Of a stretch of DNA of 64,000 nt, positions 13,601 through 25,073 are shown one piece after another. Origin of the DNA: Membranipora membranacea (lineage: Eukaryota > Bryozoa > Gymnolaemata > Cheilostomatida > Membraniporidae); assembly GCA_914767715.1 (NCBI GenBank), contig OU612068.1, forward strand, positions 20,584,001 to 20,648,000, read 5' to 3'. The stretch's first letter is position 1. Each line of letters opens with the position of its first letter. Position numbers and translations under genes: made by a program. Below the pieces are notes generated by a model. The model ran no database searches. It worked only from the letters and a program-made list of their open reading frames with translations, and was not told the origin of the DNA.

Positions 13601-16600
13601 ATTAAAAGGGAAACATACTCAGGTATTGTACCAAAGGGACTGATCGAACAAAAATAATGAATAAGCGAAAAGTGCGAATTGAGAAGTAAAATCAAATGTA
13701 TTGACTCGATAGAGTTAAAAAAGGGATATTTATTTATTTATGTATTTTTATATCTATGATCGACTCTCGTTGCAACCGACAACATTAAAGTCAACTGTTT
13801 TGCAATACTGCTGTCAGCCTTGATACGAATATATATCAGTGGCTGTCAGTGTTTCTATAGCTTGATACTGTGTGCTGTCTTTCTCTTTAACCGAAAAAAT
13901 TTGATCAAAAATAGCTGCACTGTACGTTGTGGCTGTCTGCAGCTAATTAAATCTTTAATTAGACAGTGGGATGTTAAGACAACACCCCTTTGTATCATCA
14001 TTAATCAGGGCATTGTTATGACTGCCTTGACTCATCAGCTACGACGCAGGAAGTACAAAAATGCCCGCGCTTGTTAGTCTCGATAACACAAGCTTTCGAA
14101 AGTTCACTTGCCTTTGATGATTTCAATGGAGACAACATTAATAAAGGTGAAGGCTACAAGCGTACAAACATTCGGATATCCACGGATATCCACAATACTG
14201 CGAATCAGAGGAATATATCAAGCAGCGCTTTGCTAGCATGCTTCCTTTTGGCACAAAATCGTTTTAACCAAACAGCGTAATTGGTGATTCCCCTTTCTTA
14301 TATCAACATTGATGGGAAATGTTGCAAAGCCACAAACACTCAGAACAAACACAAGACACTGGGTGTTTCCAAATTAAAATGTAGAGTGCAAAAATTTTGA
14401 TGACATCCTTTTTGTTTGTGATACTAGTACAAAACACTTTTTGAAGACAACTGATTTGTTGTAAACTATCTGATAACGCTTCAAGGTTCTATTTATAGCA
14501 CAGATGGATTCATTGTTAGAGCAGACCTGTGGCTTTGATAACATTGTGTAGAAAGTGCCCTGTGGCAGCAAAGTTGTTGACTTACTTGGCAGCATAAAAA
14601 CCAAAATACCACAGCAGGGAGAAGCCAAATCTATTAAAAATTTCATATCTCATTGTCTTGGCACCACCAGTATCGCATGACGGAGCAGTAATTTTGATCA
14701 TATTTTTTATTAAGAAGCCCCATGTATTAGATGTGTTTGGTATCTTTTCCAACCGGTGCATCTATACCATTAAAGGGTGCTCCAGAAGAAAGCGATGCTA
14801 AAAAATGGCATGGCTCATGCTAGAAGAGGAACCTTCAAAAAAATTTGTGTATTTTAATACCTCATAGTTCCAGCTACATGATACACCAGCAAACATTCTG
14901 ACGCATCGTCCCAGCTCTACATCCTCATGAGTAGTTAGTAGGTGCTGTAGGCAGTAGCTGATATGAGGTACAGTTTTGCGGAGAGTCTCAGCACTAAACA
15001 CCATACCAGGTCCACCCATACAGAAGTTCTCATCTGGGTTCAATGAGAGGCGACCCAGCTCCTCAGTGCTGCCAGTCCCAGCTTGACCTAAAGACCAGAT
15101 GAATACATACTAAACCACAAAAAATTAGAGTTTATCAGTCGGATTTTGGGAATTTTTAGGCAGGATTGTATATTTCCGAACGCATACATTTATGTTATAG
15201 ATAGTTCGTATAACTGGTTCTTGATTGAAAATGTTCAGAATAATCCAAAAACTGTATGAAAATACCTCGTATAAATACGTTATTGCAATATATCTGTGGG
15301 TGAAACAGCCCAATTTCCTTCTACAATGAGTGCCTTGCATGAAAATGATTTCTGATGCACTTTTAGCAGAGGGTGTATGGCACAGACCTGCAGTTTGGTT
15401 GTAAAACATGAACGCCTTAGCCCAACAAGCGCTCTTCCCATAGACAGCAGACTTTGTGTTAGAGCCTTCAGATTGTTGTAAATTGCCATAGACAGCAGAC
15501 ATGATGTATGTTATTATGTTCTCAATAATAATAATGACAGGAAGTCTGAATTTGAAGCATTGTGTCTCACCCAAATAAAGAGCCTTTGTGTGATTAAGCG
15601 AGGCCAGAAATTTACTCAGTCGCTCAGGATGAATATAAACATCATCATCAACCCTCATAAAAAATCTGTACTTGTCGGCACCTAAAATTAAAGCGAGTAC
15701 AAATCTAAAGTACTTTTATGGTTGTTTACAGAAGGCATGGACAATCTTAATGAGCAACAATAAGAGCTCTACAAATACATGTCTACCAGCAAGTAAGGAG
15801 CCTGCAGAGGAAAAAGATGCCATACTGCATCGTGCATACTATACAGGTACAGCTTCACAACAATTGGTTTTATTTCAGTAAGCGATAAACAAATAAATAA
15901 TAATGTCAGCTTCTGCCCAAAGCTGAGGATGTGCACTGGGCGATATCTGCGTGTGACTCAAAATCGGAATGTATCAAAACTTAGGATTTGCCCTTTAGGT
16001 CGTCCGTGCTATGAGGTAACTAAGCTAATCAGTTATGGTATTCCATAACACATTTTAATGTTTATTATCTGTCAAATCGTAGTTTGAAATTTCTATGATG
16101 CCATTAGGTCAGCATGATAACTATAGTGCAAATAAAATTAACATAGTTCGATGCTTATGTTCAGGTAACAGGCATTCAACACCTGAAAATCTGAGCTGCA
16201 GGTTCCGAAAAGAATAAGTATGTTATTTTTCCATACCAGGCAGTTACAAATTGGTGTTTTTTCTCAGTAATTGAATGAAGGAACCACTTACCATAGTCAT
16301 GTAGGTATTTTAACATCATGAAAGACTTTTTCTGAGGAGGGTAAGCATCAGTAACTCCAGGTAACGCGACCAACGGCAAATCTGGGTCTCTGAAATTATA
16401 ACAATAAGCATAAATAAATATCACTACGCATCACATCAAAAATGAAAAATACTGCGCCTTCAAAATGCCTGTTTAGACTCAGCCATGGAGGTTGGGTTGC
16501 GAGAAGTACAAAGTGCACTTACAATCCATATAACACAATATACGATCCTCAATACAGCTAGATATGATACTACAGTAGTACTTGGTAGGGGTCCAAAACC

Positions 16601-18012
16601 ATATACAGCTATCATATGATTGTCTCGAAACCGAATTGAATTTGAGCGTTTATACAGAACTTGAGCTAACTAATTAGCCTGATCTGGTTTGTTTTGATAG
16701 AATGATCATGATATAGGTAAAGTTTTATCATTCATATTATGATAACTTGTAACTTGAAAAATTCAGCATAATGCGAACAAAGGGGGGGGGGGGGGGCTAG
16801 TCTTTCTGAGTGGCATGGAACATAGAAGAAACAACTTGCACACAGAACAACAACAAATATTTAAATCTCATAAATTGCGAAACATTATAACAAATTGCCT
16901 GAACCATTGCTGTTTATTTATTTAGTTGTTAATTAGGTCTAACACTAGATAATGAATAGGACGAAAAATGACATAACATCATTACTGCTGTAATATTCAG
17001 CAGAAGTATTCAAACGAATATGTAAACAACTTCCTGAGCACCCCAGCAAAGGAATTCATACAACTATTTAGCTGAGCCTTTCGGATGGATGAACCAGCTC
17101 GATACCATAATTTCAGGCATTAAGACAAGGCGGATCCTAACTTAACTTCAAAGATAATTACTGAGTAAAGGATTTTTTTGGATAATAGGTCTCTTAATCT
17201 AGGCTAGAGGGATTATTAATTGTAGAAATGTAGAATGAGAACTTACTCAGATTGAGAACCTTCGCTTGAGAAGAAGACCACGTCACCATTGATCTGCTGG
17301 GCCCAAGTCTTCCAAACAGCTCGCGCCCTGTTATCGATGAATTTTGCTGCTGTCATAACACCAATCAAAACCTGTAGTTAAAACAAGAAAATAAAACAAG
17401 ATAAAAAAAAGGGGAAAATATTTACTCCATGTGTCCAATCAATCTAATAGATAGATGGTTGTCTTTTTGTACCGAGCAGGAAAGCCCAATAAACGGGAAA
17501 ACAGAGGTTATTTCTCAGGGTTTTTTTCTATTTTCCATCTGATTGCTCCTAGCTGAGTGAGCAAGACCTGTTACGGGTCTTGTTCCCATATCGCTAACTC
17601 GTTGGTGGAACTATATACATTCTGAGTGAATGATTTGGGAACAGATTAGTGTAATTGAAAGACCAAATGAGCAAGGATTTTGAACAATTTGATAGCAATA
17701 GTCTTGGCCAAAAAGCATCCCTTGTTCTAATTGAAAGATCTCTCTTCCATTGATGACCAAACTTGAGCCGTAAAAGCTGCTCAGTTGTTGCAATCTTAGT
17801 CTCACCTGTTTATGTGATTCTGCTTCATGTTGTGTTGAGTGTTGATTGAACTCTGGATGCATCTCGTGGCGAATCTCTTCTCTCAGTTTCTGTTCCAGGC
17901 AGCAGTTAGGTGTCATGCATGGGAAGATTGGTTTACTCCACAAGCACAAGAGAAATCCGCAGGCAATCCCAGCAGTTAAACCCAATACAGCATATCGCTT
18001 GCTACGTTCCAT
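10678..18012 (-). CDS. CHSY1: Chondroitin sulfate synthase (bifunctional chondroitin polymerase)
   Basis: This Golgi type II glycosyltransferase extends chondroitin by alternating GlcA and GalNAc transfer. Exons (minus): 18012-17806, 17371-17247, 16389-16292, 15681-15571, 15087-14861, 12569-12438, 12264-12171, 11834-10678. They join in frame to 716 residues, a little under human CHSY1 (802). Exon 1 encodes a short cytosolic tail and membrane anchor (YAVLGLTAGIACGFLLCLW). Exons 2 to 5 form the N-terminal beta-1,3-GlcA transferase domain with its DDD motif (RVDDDVYI) and NPDENFCMGGPG plus TTHEDVELGRCVR. The long last exon carries the C-terminal beta-1,4-GalNAc transferase domain with DVD (MFIDVDMHYT) and GWGKEDVDLY. 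Both metal-binding motifs are intact, which favours CHSY over CHPF. An in-frame ATG at 18096 could add 28 residues. CHSY1 versus CHSY3 is not resolved; the ancestor may predate the split. Confidence 0.92.
12640..12790 (-). repeat. Dispersed repeat, copy 1 (CHSY intron 5)
   Basis: On the minus strand this stretch carries gctcatttggtctttcaat, tgttcccaa, tagttcc, tgag and ttcacttagctagg in the same order as 17545-17675. The two copies align over roughly 130-150 bp with gaps. The family is unidentified; it may be a SINE or MITE body. It lies downstream, on the same strand, of a U2-like segment. Confidence 0.6.
12998..13031 (-). ncRNA. Segment matching the 5' end of U2 snRNA (pseudogene or snRNA-derived repeat head)
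   Basis: Reading the minus strand from 13031, the sequence starts atcgcttctcggcctattgg and continues through ctaagatcaaagtg. This equals the first about 34 nt of U2 snRNA (stem-loop I) with one substitution and one inserted A. After 12998 the match stops and the GUAGUA branch-site recognition motif is absent, so it is not a functional U2 gene. Short stem-loops can be drawn in the following 60 nt. It could be a truncated U2 retropseudogene or the head of an snRNA-derived SINE. Confidence 0.65.
16782..16796. repeat. G15 homopolymer
   Basis: Fifteen consecutive G lie in CHSY intron 2, unusual in this AT-rich DNA. The length may be subject to sequencing error. Confidence 0.85.
17545..17675 (-). 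repeat. Dispersed repeat, copy 2 (CHSY intron 1)
   Basis: This is the same family as 12640-12790, sharing ordered blocks on the minus strand including gctcatttggtctttcaat, ctgttcccaa, tagttccaccaa and cactcagctagg. It begins about 130 bp after CHSY exon 1. No U2-like head is visible next to this copy. Confidence 0.6.
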
Positions 18013-18535
18013 GGTCAGTCTTGGTTTTGTCGCATGAGAGGTGATTTTCGCTCTACTCACGTTAAACACTGTATAGTTATTGTTCAACTTTGTCATATTC
18101 ACTTCCTTGCAGATAATGATCGCTTCAACTTGTCATTAATAGCAGACCAACAGTCAACAGTAGCCCTGTATCAAGGCCCTGGAATAGAGATGAAATCCGT
18201 AATTAGCCTTAATGGCATGTAGTTTTGTCAAGTACTCTGCTGTCGGGCTGTGCAGGAAAACCTGAAATGAAGGGTCTCATAGAACTCAAAAGTTACCACC
18301 ATTGCTTGTCAAGACAGGCTACCACCATAGCTGATCTAACTTAGTCACTCTATGCAATCTTATTCTGATCATACAAACAAAACTTGCTAACTTCAGTGGA
18401 GAATGTCAAGTGAGCAATAAATTCATATTCAAAATATAGGCAAGCTTCTTATCACCATGTTGGCGTTAAAAAACATTGGTTTAAATTGCTTGGATTGTCT
18501 CAGCCCGAAGCTTGAGAAATATCGATTACTGAAGG

Positions 18536-18710
18536 ACACGGCCGCCATATTTGGCGTCAAGTTGCTCTCAGCTAGCAGGCATGTTGGAGCACACATGTGT
18601 CTACAACAGAGCTCAGTCAGTCATGGACTGTAGCGGGATACTAACTCAGGACCTCTGACTCTTGATTGTTAGAGGAGACTGCCGACTGCTTCCCAGGTTA
18701 GCCCATCTGT
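18536..18710 (-). mobile_element. tRNA-derived SINE, diverged copy
   Basis: On the minus strand the order of blocks matches the SINE at 22126-22345: a degenerate B-box region ending in atcccgctacagtccatgact, a spacer, then ctgagagcaacttgacgc. The other copy reads atcccactgcagtccactgact and ctgagagcaaattggcgc. The A and B boxes here are worn, so this copy is older or inactive. Confidence 0.6.
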
Positions 18711-19552
18711 ACGGTTTCAAGTATGGGAGTAACAACAATGAATGTGCTAGGCATTGTAGTCAACAGAATACAATGTAATTGCAATGACAGCACCTACCTT
18801 TCAACTTGCAAGCTGATATCACCAATCTCTTAGAACCGATGCTTTAAAATTATAGTCCTCCGTATCCATGTACCATACAAAATCAGCATTCAAATAGACC
18901 AAGATTTTGATTCAAAAAATTCCAGTACTGCTAAAACGCTTGATGATTCTGCGAGCTAGCGGAAGTTAATCAGTGGGCTTATCATAGCTAACACACCTTA
19001 TGAATGAAACATATGGATTAAGATTGATGGACTTTGTTGCTAACACGACTATTCTAACGACACGGGTCAGAGGTCAAAGAAAACAGCTGTTTTATCCCAT
19101 TGGATAATGACTTCATTCCTATACTATTAGATTGATACAGGGTTTAAATACTGGACGCAAGCAGTTATCGTGCTCAGGTCATCATCAAATCTAGAACAAG
19201 TTTGTACCCTCAGTGGTGGCGGATAGACATTGCAAAATTCGGGTATCGAGGCACCTTTTGCAATTTACGCTCTTCTTCAAATCCAAGCACCATTTGATAA
19301 AATTTTGTTGAGAAGTGGTTATTTTAACAGTTGCATGGTCAATAGTTGACAGTGAACTATTTCAACTGTAAATGTAATTTTGCTCTCATTTCAGATGCTG
19401 ATTTCAGGTCTGGTCAATCATATTTATTGTAACAAGACAATCACATTTTAAACACACAATAATTATTATCATTGTACACTATTTTCTTTCTGTGTGATGT
19501 TTTCAATGTATTGCAAAAAAAGAGGTAAGGAACTGAAACAATAATATGAAAT

Positions 19553-19600
19553 ATAATTTTATTGTCAATCTACAATCATCTTTAGGAATGTTATTCATGC
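19553..19600 (+). repeat. Short dispersed repeat, copy 1
   Basis: This stretch, including atcatctttaggaatgttat, matches 44230-44275 in the same orientation over about 40 bp with few differences. It may be the conserved end of an unidentified element. Confidence 0.5.
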
Positions 19601-21966
19601 AGTGACAGAACAAGAAAAAAACCTAAGCGGAGAGAAAATGAAAAATACACAAGTAATAAAAATTAATAGGATTTAATAATCATATTGGAGTTGTTCGATA
19701 ACAGTGTTGCTATAGCGCAAATAATGAAAATGATGAGAAGAAGAATAATAATAATTGCAAAGTGTAGTGAAATAAATTTTGAGATTACAAGTGAGTCTAG
19801 CCACATTTTATTATAAACTGTCAAAGGCTGTTTTTTTGTGACAGCCAGAGACGATAATCTCAAAGCATAAAAACTAAGGGACAGGGACAACTCCCTTATC
19901 AACCTGGTATGGCGTCAGTGATACCATGAGGACAAGACATCTCATTTTGTTCCAACATACTTAAAGTTTAGGAATCTTCAAAAAATATGATCGTGCTTGA
20001 TTCTTGTGAAACCATGGAATCGCAAGTCGAATATTGATATAATATTTATGACGGCCCTGACATTGCGATCGCATCATATGACGTGGCGCAAATAAATGTA
20101 ACTTTTTTTGCGATCGTGGTGTTGAGAGCTTTCCAAAGATATATAAAACAACATAATTGGTTGATGGCATTACTATACCAAAAGCATTATGTATTTCCTA
20201 ACCAAGAAATGTCATGACAAATGGCGTAAGAAAAGGGTCAAAGTTCTAATAAAAAGTTCACCATTTCCTTTGTCCAACGATACAAACAGATCAGAATCCA
20301 AATGGCAAAACAATTTTATTTGTTATCGATTCGATCAATGCGGCGTGATCAGTGGATCGGGAGCGACTCGATATGCCGGCAAATGGACCAAACTTGGCCT
20401 TTGTGTGCATGGTCAGTAACTCCTTGATAATATATCTAAAGAATATCCTTGAATAGATAGAGTGATTGCATTTATTGCGTATTGGATGATGGGACTATTC
20501 TAGTTGTTGAATAATTTCAAACTATGGAAATAACCATAATATGCACTACTCAATAACTGCCTTTGAGCCTTGTGCGCTTACTATCATTTGATCAATTTTA
20601 TTAATCCTTACAGCAACCAAATTACTTGTGATAGACTTGACATGAGCCTGAAGCAAGATATATAGTATGTATAGAAGGTATCAATCACCTTCTGCTCTTA
20701 GCAAATTCTGAAATTGTCTTTCCACGCCTAAAGAGAAGATAGCTATAACAAGACTAGTGTTATTTATCATTTTGACACCAGGAAGTTTGTCCCAAACTCC
20801 CTGTTGCCACTAGCCAACCCAGACAGCCTGCCCAGAATTCTTTGATTCATATCAAAAAAAAAAATTATTGTACTTAACCTCGGATGTAGTGTTCTTATGA
20901 AATCATGATAGGCAAGCATTAAAAGAAAAAATTAGCCAATGGACACCAAGAAAAATGATGAAGGTCTCAAACTGTATGAAATTCAATATCTAACCCATCT
21001 AATGAGTCACCAAAGTTGACATCACTTAAGAGAATGGCTGTGTTTTGGAAATCTTCCAGAATATACTCTAATGCCAACATATCGCTAAGTGATCATCTGT
21101 GCCTCGAAAACATATGCGTGATGATGATTATGTTAGGGTTCATCTGACTAGCCATACATCACTTGCAAGTCAATTAAACATGATTTGAGATGTTCAAACT
21201 GACATTCGGCAGCACAACAATCGCCTGCAATATAACACAAGCGCAGAGGATAGGAAGGGACATATTATCCCTGGGCAGTAATATATCTGACTCCTCTACA
21301 ACTCCCTATTTGAATAAGATTAGATTATTTTGTAGGATAATTCTCTGATTGGCTTCCCTTAACATGTAACTTTCTACCAAGCAGTCCACTGACCAATTTT
21401 GCGGATCACCCAGGTAGCTTTATATGAGTAATGATATGAGGTCTATTTATAGTAAGTTTATGTCAACCACCGATAGTACACATGGTGGTTTATCATTCAA
21501 ATTTCCATTTCAAATTATTGTGTCTGATGCCTAGACGAACGAGTGCCCCACAAAACTATTACAATTATATCTCTACCTTTGGATATTGTGAGAAAAGTTT
21601 CCGCATTTTGCAAACAGTTCTTAGCTCTCTATTAACAGTTTGAGAGCCGTTAGTCACCAGATTCTGTCATATCACCAGAGTCTATGTGCCTAGAGTCTGA
21701 GACCAGTTGTTTGTCAATTGATATGATAATAGTAATTTATATTCACGAGACAGTACTAGAAGTCGTGCACCAATAACCATTACAAATTCAGAAGGAGGGC
21801 CAACAAAGTAACATGTGATCAAAAATTAATAACATAATAATAAATAAATTAGTCTATCAATTGGTTATTGTATATTTGAAAGGGTCGCTTTTATGCAACC
21901 AGAGGAAAATAACACACTGCGAAAGAAGAACGCCTTGAGGGCTTGACCTTTGACCCAAAGCAGCAT

Positions 21967-24900
21967 TTAGAGATTGGAGAATATATGAGAGGCCAACTCA
22001 GTAGTCCTGTTCTCATGTTCCTCATCTTCTGGGTCTATATCAAACTCTACAGGGGCAGAGTTAGATCCAGTGTCTGAAAGATCACTTCTTGCAGAGTCAC
22101 GGCTTATCCGACCTACATATTGGTTAAAAAAAAGTTGGTTAGTCACTCTCCACATCGTGGCGGCGAAATAGTGTGCCTTAAGGGCGAGGCTGCAATGTCT
22201 GCGCCAATTTGCTCTCAGTTTGTAGGCACACCTGGGGGTCCAACAACTCCCAGTAGTCAGTGGACTGCAGTGGGATTTGAACCCACGACCTTCAACACTT
22301 GCATGCTGAAAGATCGGCGCTCTAACCACTGAGCCACCTCCTACTCCTCCTAAACACAGTCGAACAGTGTAAAAGGTCAAAGCCAAACAGAGAGACAATG
22401 CTCCAAAATACAATAAATAACTGAGGTATATGGTGATATGAGGAACACTAGAGAAGAAGCCACAGCATGTCATCAAATCTAGATGCAGTACTATTATTTG
22501 GTGTATCTGTCACAAGATATCTTGATTGATTAGGAGTACATTGATAGAGAAAACAACTCATAAATAATGAGACTGTTCAAAAAAAATTATTTCAAGCTAC
22601 CTCCTACCTTTAGATGTCCAGACAGCTCGGGCGGGTTTTAGCACAACGTCTTCCTCTGTGACTCTCATCTGTGTATCGGATTGCTGAGAGAATTTCAGTG
22701 GGTTGGCCTCTGCTGCTACAGACTGATCAGTAACCTTGTATGGTCGACACTCCTGACAACTCAACTTAGTGCTTGTAAACTTCTCCATTACCCGCCAAAG
22801 GTCATCATCCATTGCTATCCGCTTCCGAGGAGGCAGTTGCGAGGAGACAACTTCACTGAGGTCAGCGATCATGTGATATGATCTCACTTCACACTGGCAG
22901 CGAGTGATCATTTGTCTCACTGAATCTAAATCATCTTCTTTCAGCACAAGCACATTACAGGAAGCGGCATCTCGGAGTAAAGTTAAGAATGCTGTCATAC
23001 CATCCATCATCATCACATTTTTGCACACATTTGTGATGAGAGGGCACAACTTCTCATCCAGTGAGTCAAATTTAGATCTATGAGTGACTCTGATCCATAG
23101 AAGAGTACTCAGAGAGTCCAAGCCTCGCATATCAGTCGATGATATGCTCTTGTAGAGATGCTCATATATTCCTAACACAGCTGATTCATTTTGGCTTTTA
23201 GATATATGTGATAACATGTTGTTTAGTATTGGCTGAGGCACTGGTCCCAGTTCAAATAATTGCACAAGCTTTTCAAAAAACCAATCCAGTTTCACGTCAG
23301 TAAGATCACAGCACATAAGTATATCAACTCCTTGTTTCTGCATAGAAGCCACATTTACACTGGACTTTGCAGTTTGTGTGAACAGTTCATATACAGATTC
23401 AATGTTTGTCTGAGTAGTGAGCTTTACTATGAGAGCCATGGCTTTCTGAGCTAACACAAGGTCCCCAGAGTTCAGACTTGAGACGATAAGACCTTGACAT
23501 GGCATGATGAGAGACCTGTTGGATTGAATCAGTACAGTAAGAATTTTGAGTCCAGTGTGTTTGTAGTTTGACCATTTGGATTTGAGTAGTTTCTCCGCAT
23601 ATTTGACAATTCTTTCAAGATACAGCACGCTGTCAGTGTACACAGGTAACACCATACAAGACTCTGTGACAACTGATATAGCAGTTACAGTTGCAACATT
23701 CTCATTTTTGTCTAATATGGACAGCAAAATCACCAGAATCTTCTGCTTCCATTCCTCTTGAGAAGCTCCAGCCCGACTAAGCAGCTTGACGAGGTTTGTC
23801 AGAATTTGACCACCGCATACACCATTTCTAGTAAATCCTAAAGAGTAATGTTCATGTTCAATTTAGTTGACAATAAGAAAATTACCATATGTTTAGAGAG
23901 GGGGCAAATCTGAAAAGGTAAAGGAGTACAGCAAACATTATAAGACAGGATCTCACCAAATATATGTATTCAGTTCTGTATAACAGGTTAAGGCGCTGTA
24001 ACACCTACTCATCATGTCTGTTACAATGATATCTAACATTTTTCACAACTGTTTTATACTTTTTGGATGATATATCAAGGAACGAGCCCGTCTCATTTTT
24101 CAGCAAAGGGGGGATTTCTTTCTCACTTACCGGCAGGTAGCTTCCCGGCAATAACTTGACTAGTAATAAAAACTAGCGGCTTAATCAAGTCTCCAAGTGA
24201 CACTGAATCTGGTAAGTTAGTGTAAATCTGAAGTGTAAGGGCCATAACTCTGGGATCTTTGTCTTTCAGAGCCACCTGCGAAAGAAACAGAATAGCGTAT
24301 TCAGAAGCTTTTTGATAGAATACACATAGCCATCTGTTTGATTTGTTTACCAATTGCATTGATCTGAAAGTCTGAACTATCACATAAAAGCAGACCTATA
24401 TATATGTTTAGTGTAGATGAGTACAAACTTTGAGTAATTCCAGCTTGCTGTCGATGAGACTAGGATTTCTTTGTATGAATGCTCCAAGACAAGCCACAGC
24501 TTTACGTCTGATAAGAGGTGAAGAGTGCTTCAGTCTGTCTTCAACAGGCTTATCGATGGCTGGTATGAGTTCAGCGCTGATAATCTCAGACACTGTAGAT
24601 AACGCGAGCAGTATAGACGGTACATGCCTACTCATGACATCTCTGTATAGCGTGGAAACCATCAGGATAGACTTATCAGACCCCTCATTGAGTAACTGCT
24701 GGCAGGCCATATAAGCTGTGAGCTTGTGTTTCCACTCGCTAGCACTCTGGGCTAACTTCATTGCATGAATACTGGCAAAATCAACATCATAGCCTAGTGA
24801 TTTACATTCAGCACATCTCTTGATGAGTAGACTGGTCTGATTTTCTGTCAGTTGTGTGCTTGTAAGCTGCCACTTGAGGTATTTAACATGGTTAGCTATG

Positions 24901-25073
24901 AGTACTGAACTTTCATGTTCCGACCGACAGCGGGAGAATCCCGCATGAAATGAGTTGAGTGAAACAAGAATGTCATCAACATTGTCTACCATAGGGGTGG
25001 CAGAGGCAGTGGTTCCTGTCACATCTGTGATCTGGGACCAGAGGCCGCTTATTGATGAAATCAGATCACTCAT
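21967..25073 (-). CDS. AP4E1: AP-4 complex subunit epsilon, apparently lacking the ear domain
   Basis: Epsilon is a large subunit of the AP-4 coat, which sorts cargo at the trans-Golgi network. Exons (minus): 25073-24429 (ATG at 25073), 24275-24131, 23837-22608, 22112-21967. They join in frame to 721 residues. The N-terminal adaptin trunk is recognisable: KRCAECKSLGYDVDFASIHA, MKLAQS, RDVMSRHVPSILLALSTVSE, SPLIRRKAVACLGAF and SQVIAGKLPAG match human AP4E1 in order. The large third exon is alpha-helical HEAT-like sequence. Human epsilon is 1137 residues; here the trunk is followed by a short hydrophilic tail rich in D, E and S and a stop, with no appendage domain seen. The last intron contains a SINE. 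The first three exons are secure; the last exon is supported only by phase and splice sites. Confidence 0.85.
22126..22345 (-). mobile_element. tRNA-derived SINE in the last AP-4 epsilon intron
   Basis: The minus strand shows a pol III promoter: an A box near 22333 (ggtggctcagtggttagagc) and a B box near 22275 (gtgggttcaaatcccactgc), followed by a unique body and a T-rich tail. The would-be acceptor stem does not pair, so this is a SINE and not a tRNA gene. It sits about 15 bp from the acceptor of the final AP-4 epsilon exon, so its tail lies next to the branch and pyrimidine tract. Confidence 0.8.

Larger units (their letters stand above)
18013..21966. other. Intergenic: CHSY 5' side / AP-4 epsilon 3' side
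   Basis: About 3.9 kb hold a diverged tRNA-derived SINE (18536-18710) and one copy of a short dispersed repeat (about 19553-19600). I see no convincing gene. The open frame 20189-20419 (76 codons) has no recognisable domain. The CHSY promoter should lie just above 18012, but no clear core element stands out. Confidence 0.6.

Noticed and set aside
15125-15658. 177-codon minus-strand frame in the CHSY region
   Set aside because: Only its first part (15681-15571) is a CHSY exon. The rest is intron read-through after a clear GTGAGA donor and has no protein similarity.
22120-22345. Possible functional tRNA gene
   Set aside because: A and B boxes are good, but the acceptor stem does not pair and a SINE body follows, so it is a tRNA-derived SINE.
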